DNA from: JAUUZQ01 sp964538375
Lineage (GTDB): Bacteria > Bacteroidota > Bacteroidia > Bacteroidales > GCA-2748055
NCBI GenBank assembly: GCA_964538375.1
Contig: CAZIFQ010000025.1
Span: 1 to 46,820 of the forward strand
Direction of reading: 5' to 3'
DNA length: 46,820 nt
This document shows, piece by piece, positions 27,343-36,364 of this stretch. The notes beneath the pieces were generated by a model, which saw nothing but the letters and a program-made list of their open reading frames with translations, ran no database searches and was not told the DNA's origin. A program made the position numbers and the translations under genes. Numbering within the stretch: position 1 is the stretch's first letter; each line of letters opens with the position of its first letter.

Positions 27343-27525
27343 TTGGGAGAGCAAAAACTTCAGGAGGTTCTGGCAGATAAGAAATTAAGTGAGTATCTTC
27401 GTATCGAATCAGGTATGCCTGTTCTGTATTTGGAGAGTAGGTTCGAGACCAACATACCGGGTTTTAGTTTTACTTTTTCCATTTACTGCAACACTGACAA
27501 CCAGGCAGTTTATGGATTTTTTTAG
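27343..27525 (+). pseudogene. Relic of a GntR/UTRA transcription regulator (C-terminal end)
   Basis: About 60 codons (best read from 27343) give LQEVLADKKLSEYLRIESG, then MPVLYLESRFETNIPGFSF and a YCNTD-containing end. The layout (A-D-x-x-L-x-x-x-L-x-I-x-x-G-x-P-V-L-x-L-E-x-R, ending near Y-C-N-T-D) is that of the end of a UTRA ligand-binding domain. There is no ATG, no DNA-binding domain and a stop directly upstream (TGA near 27334). It lies in front of the rhamnulokinase gene, so it may be the rest of that locus's regulator. Family assignment rests on pattern only. Confidence 0.5.
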
Positions 27526-27528
27526 TTG

Positions 27529-27684
27529 AGATTATAAAGAGTGGTTGAAATTTGATAAGATCGATATCATGGCTAAGTCTATCCAGATATATATAACGGC
27601 AAAACAGGCCGGTTATAGTCCTGAAGGACTTATTGCCGGACAGATTTTAGAAGTACGACAATATTTTCATCCAAACCTAACTTA
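27529..27684 (+). pseudogene. Unrecognised gene fragment before rhamnulokinase
   Basis: An open stretch bounded by a TGA at 27529-27531 reads DYKEWLKFDKIDIMAKSIQ, then IYITAKQAGYSPEGLIAG and ends ILEVRQYFHPNLT with TAG just before the kinase ATG. It reads like the amphipathic C-terminus of a protein (perhaps an isomerase or aldolase of the sugar pathway), but I cannot name the family. It could also be a small intact gene from the ATG at 27569 (38 codons). Confidence 0.35.
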
Positions 27685-27686
27685 GT

Positions 27687-29171
27687 ATGGCCATACAGTA
27701 TTTTCTGGCATTTGACCTGGGAGCAGAAAGCGGAAGAGCAATTCTTGGAACCTTATTGGAAAGGGAAAGAATTGAATTAAAGGAGATTCACAGGTTCTCG
27801 ACCGGACAACTGCATATTGGAGGGCATTATTATTGGAATATATACAGGTTTTATGAAGAGATAGTTATAGCACTACAAAAATGCATCAGGGAGGAAAATG
27901 TAATTCCTCAAAGTATTGGCGTAAATTCCTGGGGAGTGGATTTTGGGCTGATTGGAAGGGCCGGATCATTATTGCGTATTCCTTATACATACAGGGATCC
28001 AATGACAGAGACATCAATGTCTGAATTCATGGAGAAAATGACCAGGTTTGAAATCTACAAGAAAACCGGAATTGCATTACATAAGTTTAATACAATTTAC
28101 CAGTTATATGCAATGAAATTAAATGAGGATCCGGTATTGGAGATCGCTGATAAATTATTGTTCATACCGGATTTGATCAATTACATGCTTTCTGGTGAAG
28201 CAAAATCAGAGTTTACACTTGCCACAACTTCGCAACTGTTTAATCCTGAAAAAATGCACTGGGATTCATCTCTTTTCAATGAGATAGGTATTTCTGAGGA
28301 TTTGATGCAGGATGTTGTGATGCCAGGGACACAGATTGGCGTTTTAAATGAAAACATCTCAAGATCTATCGATGTTGAAGGAATCAAGGTGATGGCAGTT
28401 ACTTCACATGAATCGGCTGCAGCTATTGCTGCTGTACCAGCTGAAGGTGACGACTGGGCATATATCAGTTCAGGCACCTGGTCATTGATGGGTATAGAAA
28501 ACGATAGCACCATCATTAATCAAAGTTCACTGATGTTTAATTTTACCAACGTGGGTGGGGTAGACCAAACCTTCAGATTCCTTAAAAATATTATGGGGTT
28601 GTGGATCTTGCAACAGTGTCGTGAATCGTGGTTAAAGAAAGATCCCGACCTGGACTATGCAAGAATTGAGTCGATGGCAGAGGATGCAGCGTCATTTGAA
28701 GGACTCATCGATCCGGATTACCCCGGCTTTTTTAATCCCCTGGATATGCCAGCAGCGATTGATACATACTGCAGGCAAACTGATCAGCTTGTGCCAAAAG
28801 GAATTGGCTCACTGGCACGAACAATATTAGAAGGACTTGCTTTGAAGTATCGAATGGTTATGGATCAATTGGAACTGGTAACAGGAAAGAAGATTAATGT
28901 AATTCATATCATAGGTGAAGGATCCAGGAATGAACTTCTTTGCCAGTTTACGGCGAATGCAACAGGAAGAAAGATTGTTGCAGGACCAGGTGAAGCTACC
29001 GCACTTGGTAATATACTTGTTCAGGCAAAGGGATTGGGGTATCTTCAAGATCTTTGCCACTTAAGAAAAATTGTCCGACAATCCTTTGATTTAAAGGAAT
29101 ATATGCCTGAGAATAGAGATAACTGGGAAAATGCTTATGGAAAATTCCTGGAAATAGCAAAGCAAAATTAA
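27687..29171 (+). CDS. rhaB: Rhamnulokinase (FGGY kinase) with altered catalytic motif
   Basis: A 494-residue FGGY-family kinase closest to rhamnulokinase: N-terminal phosphate motif FDLGAESGRA (9-18), GVNSWGVDFGL (78-88), RDPMTE, WAYISSGTWSLMG and the C-terminal IGEGSRNELLCQFTANATGR. It would phosphorylate L-rhamnulose (or L-fuculose) at the 1-position. Where rhamnulokinases have a conserved His-Asp-Thr (the catalytic Asp237 of E. coli RhaB), this protein reads SHESAA with Glu242. No rhamnose isomerase, aldolase or transporter is in the window, and the preceding sequences are relics. Confidence 0.85.
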   Translation: MAIQYFLAFDLGAESGRAILGTLLERERIELKEIHRFSTGQLHIGGHYYWNIYRFYEEIVIALQKCIREENVIPQSIGVNSWGVDFGLIGRAGSLLRIPYTYRDPMTETSMSEFMEKMTRFEIYKKTGIALHKFNTIYQLYAMKLNEDPVLEIADKLLFIPDLINYMLSGEAKSEFTLATTSQLFNPEKMHWDSSLFNEIGISEDLMQDVVMPGTQIGVLNENISRSIDVEGIKVMAVTSHESAAAIAAVPAEGDDWAYISSGTWSLMGIENDSTIINQSSLMFNFTNVGGVDQTFRFLKNIMGLWILQQCRESWLKKDPDLDYARIESMAEDAASFEGLIDPDYPGFFNPLDMPAAIDTYCRQTDQLVPKGIGSLARTILEGLALKYRMVMDQLELVTGKKINVIHIIGEGSRNELLCQFTANATGRKIVAGPGEATALGNILVQAKGLGYLQDLCHLRKIVRQSFDLKEYMPENRDNWENAYGKFLEIAKQN

Positions 29172-29225
29172 CTTTTGGCAGCCAATTACTAATATATTCT
29201 ACGAACAAGGATGCATCTCACCTTC

Positions 29226-30254
29226 TCACATTTCTTCTATCCCAAATGGCTTTTCTAATGATTCCAGCTCCTGGGGATATGTAATTCCACACTGACTTCT
29301 AATCTCATCCATCATTTCCATGAGCAGGATGGTAAAACTGTGAGGCATAATCTCACTTTCCGTTTTTCCTTCTTTCAAACAGTTCATTGCTTCGATAGCT
29401 TCGTATTCATATCCATTTACATCTGCAGGAAACTCATGAATTTCAGGTTCTTTATCATTTAGTGTCAGCGTGAAGTTACAGGGTGTGAACCACCAGTTAT
29501 CGAACTCAAGTTTTCCTTTTGTGCCGTAGAAAGATGCCTTTACCGGCCTCGCAGCAAGAGAGGTGCTGGTAAGATTACACATTGTTCCTGTGCTATGTTC
29601 ACTAATCATTGAAGTAGTCAAATCTATATTGTTGCTGTCCAGCACAGAATGGGCTTTTAAAACCTTTGGCTTCCCAAACATATACAAGCTTAGAAACAGC
29701 GGATAAATACCAATATCAAGCAACACACCGCCTGCCAGGTATGGATTAAATAACCTGTGCTTTGGATTTATTTCAAACTTTGATCCGAAGTCTGCATCCA
29801 TGGAAATGACATCTCCAATTATTCCATTGTCAATCAATTCCTTCGCTTTTATCATGCCGGGCAGGAATTTACTCCACAGGGCTTCCATCAGGAAAAGGCC
29901 CTTTGATTTAGCCAGGTCGAGTAAGACCTTTGCCTGGGACGCGTTTACGGTAAAGGCCTTTTCACAAAGCACGTGCTTCCCCTTCTCCAGGCATACTTTT
30001 GTATTTGCAAAATGATGACTGTGCGGAGTGGCAATATATATGATATCTATATTCTGATCTTCAATAAGTGCCATGTAGGTTCCATATGCTTTAATAGCAT
30101 CATTCTTTTTGGCAAATTCGTTTGCTTTATCCTGGCTTCTTGAGCCGACTGCATGTAATACTGCGCCCTCTGTGCCGTTTAAAGCATCTGCAAATTGTTG
30201 GGCTATCCAGCCACAACCCAGTATTCCCCAGTTTATGTTTTTCTTCTGAATCAT
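29226..30254 (-). CDS. Gfo/Idh/MocA-family oxidoreductase
   Basis: A 342-residue NAD(P)-dependent oxidoreductase. The N-terminal Rossmann motif GILGCGWIAQQFA and the family motif CEKAFTVNA (EKP position as EKA) lie in the first 100 residues; LWSKFLPGMIKAKELI and GGVLLDIGIYPL match the dihydrodiol dehydrogenase-like subgroup. It oxidises or reduces a sugar or cyclic polyol; the substrate is unknown. It starts 2 nt after the aldo/keto reductase stop, so the pair is co-transcribed and may act on the same sugar. Confidence 0.88.
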   Translation of the reverse strand: MIQKKNINWGILGCGWIAQQFADALNGTEGAVLHAVGSRSQDKANEFAKKNDAIKAYGTYMALIEDQNIDIIYIATPHSHHFANTKVCLEKGKHVLCEKAFTVNASQAKVLLDLAKSKGLFLMEALWSKFLPGMIKAKELIDNGIIGDVISMDADFGSKFEINPKHRLFNPYLAGGVLLDIGIYPLFLSLYMFGKPKVLKAHSVLDSNNIDLTTSMISEHSTGTMCNLTSTSLAARPVKASFYGTKGKLEFDNWWFTPCNFTLTLNDKEPEIHEFPADVNGYEYEAIEAMNCLKEGKTESEIMPHSFTILLMEMMDEIRSQCGITYPQELESLEKPFGIEEM

Positions 30255-30256
30255 GC

Positions 30257-31246
30257 TTATTTGCTTAGTACCTTATTGATAGTAGATAGTTCTTCTGTTG
30301 AGAAATCTAAGTTCTGAGTGGCTTTAATGCTGTCTTCAAGTTGAGCAACACTACTGGCACCAATTAGCACGCTGGTAACTCGCTTGTCTTTCATAATCCA
30401 TGCCAGGGCCATTTGTGCCAGGGATTGCCCTCTATTATTTGCTATTTCATCTAATGAGGTGATGGTCTGGACTAATTCATTCGTGATATTCGCCTTTTTT
30501 AGGAAATGCTCCTTAGCTGCCCTGGAATCTTCAGGGATTCCCTTTAGATAACGGTTGGTAAGCAAACCCTGGGCTAGTGGACTGAATGTAATACAGCCAA
30601 TACCTTCCTCTTCAAGTACATCCAGAAGTTCATCTTCAACCCACCTGTCAAACATATTGTACCTGGGTTGATGTATGAGACATGGAGTTCCAAGTGAATC
30701 AAGTACATCAACAGCTTTTTTTGTTTGTTCAGCATTGTAATTTGAAATTCCAGCATAAAGCGCTTTCCCACTCCTTACTGCATGGTCAAGGGCTCCCATT
30801 GTTTCTTCAATAGGAGTATCCGGATCGGGACGGTGGGAATAAAATATATCCACATATTCGAGTCCCATTCTCTTCAAACTCTGGTCCAGGCTGGCTATCA
30901 TGTATTTGCGCGATCCCCATTCACCATAGGGTCCCGGCCACATTTCGTACCCGGCTTTTGTAGAGATAATTAGTTCATCTCTGTAAGTCAGCAAATCTTC
31001 TTTCATTACCTTTCCAAAGGTCTCTTCTGCGGAACCGGAAGGAGGACCATAGTTGTTTGCCAGGTCGAAATGAGTGATCCCCAGGTCGAAAGCTCTGCGA
31101 AGTATGACCTTGCTTCTCTCATAAGGATCAACACCGCCGAAATTATGCCATAAGCCCAATGATACCGGGGGGAGTCTCAAACCACTTTTTCCACATCGTG
31201 AATATGGAAAATTAGTATATCGCTTATTGTCTGCAGTATATTCCAT
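30257..31246 (-). CDS. Aldo/keto reductase (YghZ / L-glyceraldehyde-3-phosphate reductase-like)
   Basis: A 329-residue AKR with the catalytic tetrad visible: Asp (FDLANNYG), Tyr in the same segment, Lys (IISTKAGYEMW) and His (FYSHRPDPDTP). The features SLGLWHNFGGVDPYERSKVI, YNMFDRW and TFSPLAQGLLTNRYLKG closely follow the E. coli YghZ/GpR group and potassium-channel beta-subunit-like AKRs. These reduce aldehydes such as L-glyceraldehyde 3-phosphate or methylglyoxal with NADPH. First gene of the two-gene unit with the Gfo/Idh oxidoreductase. Confidence 0.92.
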   Translation of the reverse strand: MEYTADNKRYTNFPYSRCGKSGLRLPPVSLGLWHNFGGVDPYERSKVILRRAFDLGITHFDLANNYGPPSGSAEETFGKVMKEDLLTYRDELIISTKAGYEMWPGPYGEWGSRKYMIASLDQSLKRMGLEYVDIFYSHRPDPDTPIEETMGALDHAVRSGKALYAGISNYNAEQTKKAVDVLDSLGTPCLIHQPRYNMFDRWVEDELLDVLEEEGIGCITFSPLAQGLLTNRYLKGIPEDSRAAKEHFLKKANITNELVQTITSLDEIANNRGQSLAQMALAWIMKDKRVTSVLIGASSVAQLEDSIKATQNLDFSTEELSTINKVLSK

Positions 31247-31371
31247 GTGCTTGATTTATGATATGGATAAATGTAGAAATTTCAGACGAAAAAGTAATGA
31301 TAGGGTGCAAGAAAATGAGTGATTTGGTAACAGGACAAAATTAATTGTTTGTTTCTCCAGTTCAACTTTCT

Positions 31372-33570
31372 TTACTTTAAGTGCTCTTCCAAAAATTCAG
31401 TGTATTGCCTTTGCAGTAAAAGATAGGTTGTAAGGTCAGTAGAAACACCATGGTCTCCCGGAGGATAAATCCTTAGGTCAACGTCTTTTCCTGCCATATT
31501 GAAGGCATTTACAAGTTGAAATGTATGCTGTGGGTGTACATTTTCATCCATTAATGAGTGAACCAGCAACATTTTGCCTTCTAAATTAGCAGCATGCGTA
31601 GTAACAGCACTTTCAATATATCCATCTTCATTGTCCTCAATTAGACCCATGATTCGCTCAGTAAGAATGCAATCATAAAGTCGTTGGTCACAATTAGGCG
31701 CTGTTACGATTGCTGCTTTAAATACACCGGGATGTTTTACCATGGTGAAACTTGACATGAATCCGCCGTAGCTATGTCCGTAAATAGCCATGTTTTCTCC
31801 GTCAATCCATTCTTTTTCAGCCAGGTACTGAGCGGTTTCAACAAAATCTTTCGATTCATATCTTCCCAGCTGTCCGTACACTGCTTTCTCAAAATCACTG
31901 CCATATCCGCTATTTCCACGGTTATTTACATTGGCTATAACAAAACTCTCCTGTGCTAAGTATTGTTGCCAGCCATTGGTGCCAAATGTGTTATACACAC
32001 CCTGTGAGCCTGGTCCACCATAGATCGACATGAGTAAAGGGTATTTCTTATTGGGATCGAAATTCATGGGTTTGATAATGAAACCATCTAATGTGATGCC
32101 ATCACTGTTTGTAAATGAGAACAATTCCTTGGGTGCGTATGCATGTGTTTCAAGAAATTCTTTCACATTCTCACCGTCTGCTATTTTTTCGTTGATTTTT
32201 CCGTCAGTACTGCTAAATTCTACCTGGGAAGGAGTGTTCACATCAGAGTAGGTGTCGAAAAAATACTTACCGTCAGGACTAACATCAACGCGGTGGCTTC
32301 CTTCTGCCTGCGTGATTCTCTTCTTCTTTTTCCCATTAAACCTGATTGAATACAGGTTGCGTGCCAAAGGAGATACTTCTTTAGACAGGAAATATAGTGT
32401 TTTCTTATCTGTATCAATTGCCTTAATACCAGACACTTCGTATTCTCCGGTAGTTACCTGGCTAATTTTTTCTCCTGAATAGTTAATCATATAAATATGT
32501 GCCCAGTCATCCACTTCTGAGACGAGGAAGAATTGCTTCATACCTTCAGGAAAATAGAAATGGTTGTCTTCTCCAGAAAAGTAATCTGATACATCGATCC
32601 ATGAATCAGAAGTTTCCTGATAAACAAGGTTTTTATCTTGTGTGTTTACATCGGAAAAATAGAGTTCCATGTTGTTTTGTGCCCTGTTCAAATAAACAAG
32701 AGCCAATTCACCCGGATTAGATGTCCAATAAATGCGAGGGATATAGCCGCCCTGTAAATCAAAATCAATCCAATTTTTCTCATCGCTTTCTGTATTAATT
32801 ACTCCGATTTTTACATCAGGTGCCTTATCACCAACCTTTGGATAAGAGACTTCTATATATTCCGGGTGTATGCCGGCGAAGTCGGTTAAAATATATATTG
32901 GAACCTCTCTCTCATCTGATTGCCAGAAAGCAATGTATTTCGAATCGTGAGACCAGTGCCAGGCTTGAACAAGTCCAAATTCCTCTTCATATGCCCATCC
33001 CCAGCGCCCGTTGTAGAAATATTTTTCTGCATCGTCAGTAAAGCGTGTGATTTTTTGATCAATAAAGGTGTACATATATAAATCTCCATCTTTTCCATAG
33101 CCCAGTTTGGTACCATCGGGTGAAACTTCTGCAGAAAATGCCTGTTCTACGATTAGTTCAAGTTTCTTATTCTCAATGGAATAGTAGTAATAGTCTGAAT
33201 CGCCGGAATATCTCCATATAGGATTGAAATTGGTTTGAAAGAGCAGGGTGCTGTAATCTCCGGCCCACTCAAATGACCTATACCTGAATGGAGCTTCCGA
33301 ATCCTTCATACTCAATCCTTCTGTTGAAAATGCAAGTGTTTCTTCACCACTGGATATATTATGGATCCAGATTTCCTGTATACCCTGGTTATTTTTTGTA
33401 AATGAATATTGAGATCCGCCTTTGATCCAGACAACATTTGCTGGACCGCTTTCACTTCTCAGATTGCGGGCGGAAAATATAGCTTCCTTTAGGTTAGCAT
33501 ATTGTGATTTCTGACCAAAAACTGTCAGGGTAGCCAACATTAGCAAGAATGCCAGAGATAGTTTTCTCAT
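31372..33570 (-). CDS. S9 family dipeptidyl peptidase IV-like protease (secreted)
   Basis: A 732-residue protein with a Sec signal (LSLAFLLMLATLTVFGQ). Residues 40-480 form the DPP4 N-terminal beta-propeller, with the double-Glu motif YEEEFG at 194-199 that binds the substrate N-terminus. The C-terminal hydrolase has Ser600 (GHSYGG), Asp675 (LMDENVHP) and His707 (GDHGVS). It removes X-Pro or X-Ala dipeptides from peptides in the periplasm, fitting a peptide-feeding lifestyle alongside the M1 and M14 peptidases in the window. Confidence 0.95.
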   Translation of the reverse strand: MRKLSLAFLLMLATLTVFGQKSQYANLKEAIFSARNLRSESGPANVVWIKGGSQYSFTKNNQGIQEIWIHNISSGEETLAFSTEGLSMKDSEAPFRYRSFEWAGDYSTLLFQTNFNPIWRYSGDSDYYYYSIENKKLELIVEQAFSAEVSPDGTKLGYGKDGDLYMYTFIDQKITRFTDDAEKYFYNGRWGWAYEEEFGLVQAWHWSHDSKYIAFWQSDEREVPIYILTDFAGIHPEYIEVSYPKVGDKAPDVKIGVINTESDEKNWIDFDLQGGYIPRIYWTSNPGELALVYLNRAQNNMELYFSDVNTQDKNLVYQETSDSWIDVSDYFSGEDNHFYFPEGMKQFFLVSEVDDWAHIYMINYSGEKISQVTTGEYEVSGIKAIDTDKKTLYFLSKEVSPLARNLYSIRFNGKKKKRITQAEGSHRVDVSPDGKYFFDTYSDVNTPSQVEFSSTDGKINEKIADGENVKEFLETHAYAPKELFSFTNSDGITLDGFIIKPMNFDPNKKYPLLMSIYGGPGSQGVYNTFGTNGWQQYLAQESFVIANVNNRGNSGYGSDFEKAVYGQLGRYESKDFVETAQYLAEKEWIDGENMAIYGHSYGGFMSSFTMVKHPGVFKAAIVTAPNCDQRLYDCILTERIMGLIEDNEDGYIESAVTTHAANLEGKMLLVHSLMDENVHPQHTFQLVNAFNMAGKDVDLRIYPPGDHGVSTDLTTYLLLQRQYTEFLEEHLK

Positions 33571-33602
33571 TTTATAGGAATTTATTTTTTAAAATTGAAG
33601 CT

Positions 33603-33632
33603 CAAAACTAGGAAAACTTATTGATGGGACAA
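33603..33632 (-). promoter_or_regulatory. Predicted promoter of the S9 peptidase gene
   Basis: On the minus strand TTG (33632-33630) and TAGTTTTG (33610-33603, exact TAnnTTTG) are 19 nt apart, the canonical Bacteroidota -33/-7 spacing. Transcription would begin near 33596, giving a leader of about 26 nt. Confidence 0.6.
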
Positions 33633-33771
33633 TAATATTTCACTTAATTAATTTATGCTTTCCCTTACTCAAAAAATGTATCCGTGGAATCTTCTTTTGG
33701 GTAGTGAAGTAGTCGATTACAAGCTGTAGCTCCTAACATAATAACGAAAATTCAAACTGTAAATTATATTA

Positions 33772-35436
33772 TTATATTGCAGCCAGCAGTACGATATCAA
33801 ACTCTGTATCGAGGGTGACCTTTCCTCCACTCACCGTGGCGGATTCTCCAGAATAGCTGTCAAAGATTGTTGTTCCATCTTCAAATTCATGCTCAACAGG
33901 TATGATCTTTGACCCGGAAGGGAGAGCGAGTCCAACAACAACCTTATCCGTGTAATCACCTGAAGTAAATTCTCTTTTAAATATATAGGGTGATGCTGAT
34001 AGCATGGTATGTATACCGGCTCCAACGGATGGATGATGAGCCCTGAATTTTCCCATTTTCTGCCAGTGCAAAAGAACATCTTTCACCTTGTGTCCGGACA
34101 CTTCAGAATTTGCGTCCAGCTCTTCCCAATTCATAAATGAACGGAGATGTGCATCACCCATAGCGCCCTCTGCTTCTAATATCCTGGAAGTTTCATCTCC
34201 ATAGTATATTTGTGTGATACCAGGGCATAGCAGCAATTTTGTCGCTGTCTCAATGGGATTCTTCCTCATCCTGTCATGTGACCACTCATCGTCATGAGAG
34301 CAAACATAGTTGATTACAGTATTACCTGATAGTTCTCCATTCAGGATATCAGAATATTTGCTAAAAATCTCCTCATAGGGTTTTCCGACATCTGTTCTGA
34401 ACTCAAAGTTGATAAGGCCGTTAATTCCATATTCATAAAAATTCACCAGGGTATCTCCAAAATTGTACATTTTTCCTGTGGAGATGCCATAGTTATAGAC
34501 TTCTCCAAACATAAAGAATTTATTGTCAGACAGAACCTTATCGGGGTGCTCGGCTTTCCATTCACTATATGCCCGGTCTGCTTCTTTTCTCAGCTTTGCC
34601 CAGACATCTTCTTCTACATGTTTGGCTGTATCCAGCCGATATGCGTCAATTCCATATTTCCTGACATAATCTGTCAGCCACTTGATCAAGTAATAAGTTG
34701 GTGTTCGTGGGTACCCGGTAAGTTCAAAAAAAGTGTCCAACTCTTCTACTTCCTGCTCAAGTCGCCCTTCCTTCTCCCATTTCTTCAGAAGCTCATCAGG
34801 AAGCTCAACTTCTTCATTACTATCAGTTTTAATGTCTGGAAGATTTTTAACCAGGGTACAAGGAACAGTAGTCTTATAGCTATAGTGTTCACATGTTGGA
34901 GTCAGTCGTACCCATTCCGGATTCCATGCCGGATCTGATTCTGTTACAGGCCCTGTATGGTTGATCACCACATCCATCACAATCCGGATTCCATGCTGGT
35001 GTGCTGTCTCAATGAGTTGAGCAAGTTCCTCTTCTGTACCAAAGTTGGGGTCAAGGGAGGTCCAGTCTTTGGCCCAGTAGCCATGATATCCATAAGTAGG
35101 ACCGGTTCCTTCATCTACCAATCCATGGACCTGTTCAACGAAGGGGGTCATCCAGATGGCAGTGATGCCCAGGTCATTGAAATATCCTTCTTCGATTTTT
35201 TCTGTAACACCGGCCAGGTCTCCACCCTGAAATCCCCGGTTCACAGCGCACTCTTCGGTCCTGTTAAAATTGATATCATTCTCCGGTTCTCCGTTACTGA
35301 AACGATCTGTCAGGAGAAAATAAATATTTGCATTCTCCCATATAAAAGGAGCATCTAGTGGTGCTGATACAGGATTTGTTTGACTAGTGCATCCCAGTGC
35401 AAGTATAAAAAGAAATGGCAATATGTACGATTTCAT
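33772..35436 (-). CDS. GH13 alpha-amylase family lipoprotein
   Basis: A 554-residue lipoprotein from the ATG at 35436 (frame opens two codons earlier; lipobox ALGC). A GH13 (beta/alpha)8 barrel: WMTPFVEQVHG, region I DVVINHTG, region II GIDAYRLDTAKH (nucleophile Asp about 269), region III FGEVYNYG (acid Glu about 312), region IV CSHDDEW (stabilising Asp about 382). It would cleave alpha-1,4-glucans at the outer membrane or in the periplasm. The C-terminal beta domain ends after SGESATVSGGK. No SusC/D pair is near, so it is outside a polysaccharide utilisation locus here. Confidence 0.92.
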   Translation of the reverse strand: MKSYILPFLFILALGCTSQTNPVSAPLDAPFIWENANIYFLLTDRFSNGEPENDINFNRTEECAVNRGFQGGDLAGVTEKIEEGYFNDLGITAIWMTPFVEQVHGLVDEGTGPTYGYHGYWAKDWTSLDPNFGTEEELAQLIETAHQHGIRIVMDVVINHTGPVTESDPAWNPEWVRLTPTCEHYSYKTTVPCTLVKNLPDIKTDSNEEVELPDELLKKWEKEGRLEQEVEELDTFFELTGYPRTPTYYLIKWLTDYVRKYGIDAYRLDTAKHVEEDVWAKLRKEADRAYSEWKAEHPDKVLSDNKFFMFGEVYNYGISTGKMYNFGDTLVNFYEYGINGLINFEFRTDVGKPYEEIFSKYSDILNGELSGNTVINYVCSHDDEWSHDRMRKNPIETATKLLLCPGITQIYYGDETSRILEAEGAMGDAHLRSFMNWEELDANSEVSGHKVKDVLLHWQKMGKFRAHHPSVGAGIHTMLSASPYIFKREFTSGDYTDKVVVGLALPSGSKIIPVEHEFEDGTTIFDSYSGESATVSGGKVTLDTEFDIVLLAAI

Positions 35437-35542
35437 AAGCAATGATTTAGTTCTATTTCCTATTATTTTTATGCTTAATTACTTTTCTCAAATTGAGCCA
35501 GGGTGAAAGCTTAAAGCTAAATGATTTTGATAAAAGTTGCAA

Positions 35543-35569
35543 TAAAAAAGCCCGACATTTGCCGGGCTT
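35543..35569 (-). terminator. Rho-independent terminator of the peroxiredoxin gene
   Basis: On the minus strand AAGCCCG and CGGGCTT pair (35563-35569 with 35548-35554) and are followed by TTTTTT. It sits 20 nt after the peroxiredoxin stop. Confidence 0.88.
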
Positions 35570-35588
35570 CTCAATAGGGTGAATTTTT

Positions 35589-36302
35589 CTATTTCTTAAT
35601 GGCTTTCAGAGCCTTGTCTTCGTCTAATTTCTTAGTACAGAAGAACCAGTCATAGCAAGTCATTTCTTCTTTGCTTTCCATTCTCTCTTTTGCAGAACCG
35701 CAAGATCCTGCAGTAGGAACGATTACATCATCTCCAGGACGCCAGTCTGCCGGGGTTGCAATTGAGAACTCATCGGCAGCTTTAAGTGCCTGAACAACGC
35801 GCAATAATTCGTCGAAGTTTCTTCCTAAGCTTAGTGGATAATAAATAATAGCCCTGATGATTCCTTTTGGATCAACAAAGAATACTGCTCTTACAGCTTT
35901 TGTAGTATCTTCATTTGGTTGAACCATGCCATATTTTTTGGCAACATCCATTTTAATGTCCTCTATCAATGGGAATGTTACTTCCACATCTTTCATGCCT
36001 TTATATTCGATCTTCTCTTTGATAGTACGTAACCATGCAATATGGCTGTAGAGTCCGTCAATTGAGAGTCCGATTAACTTGCAATTAAGTTCTTCAAACT
36101 GACTTTCCATAGTTGCAAAAGTCATAAATTCAGATGTACAAACAGGGGTAAAGTCTGCAGGGTGACTGAATAAAATTGACCAGTGTCCTTCATAATCTGA
36201 GGGATAATTGATGTCTCCCTGGGTTGTTACAGCTGTGAATTTTGGTGCCTGATCTCCGATTCTTGGCATTGAGATAAGCTCTTGATTTACTTGATCTTCC
36301 AT
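35589..36302 (-). CDS. Peroxiredoxin (Prx6 / archaeal-type AhpC-TSA)
   Basis: A 237-residue peroxiredoxin. The peroxidatic Cys55 lies in HPADFTPVCTSEF; Arg in the NEDTTKAVRAVFFVDPKG segment is also present. The long C-terminal extension with Cys near 200, 215 and 221 (GSCGSAKER...MTCYDWFFC) is typical of the archaeal-type Prx6 group, in which a C-terminal Cys resolves the disulfide. It reduces H2O2 and alkyl peroxides. Located just downstream of a Fur/PerR-type regulator in the same direction (62 nt gap), so peroxide control of both is likely. Confidence 0.93.
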   Translation of the reverse strand: MEDQVNQELISMPRIGDQAPKFTAVTTQGDINYPSDYEGHWSILFSHPADFTPVCTSEFMTFATMESQFEELNCKLIGLSIDGLYSHIAWLRTIKEKIEYKGMKDVEVTFPLIEDIKMDVAKKYGMVQPNEDTTKAVRAVFFVDPKGIIRAIIYYPLSLGRNFDELLRVVQALKAADEFSIATPADWRPGDDVIVPTAGSCGSAKERMESKEEMTCYDWFFCTKKLDEDKALKAIKK

Positions 36303-36364
36303 TTTAATTTTAATTTTTAATTTATATTAATACTAATTTATTGAGTTCAATAATTATCTAAATA

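Noticed and set aside
33772..36302. Possible polysaccharide utilisation locus around the GH13 gene
   Set aside because: There is no SusC/SusD pair or sensor/regulator next to it; neighbours are a peptidase and stress genes.
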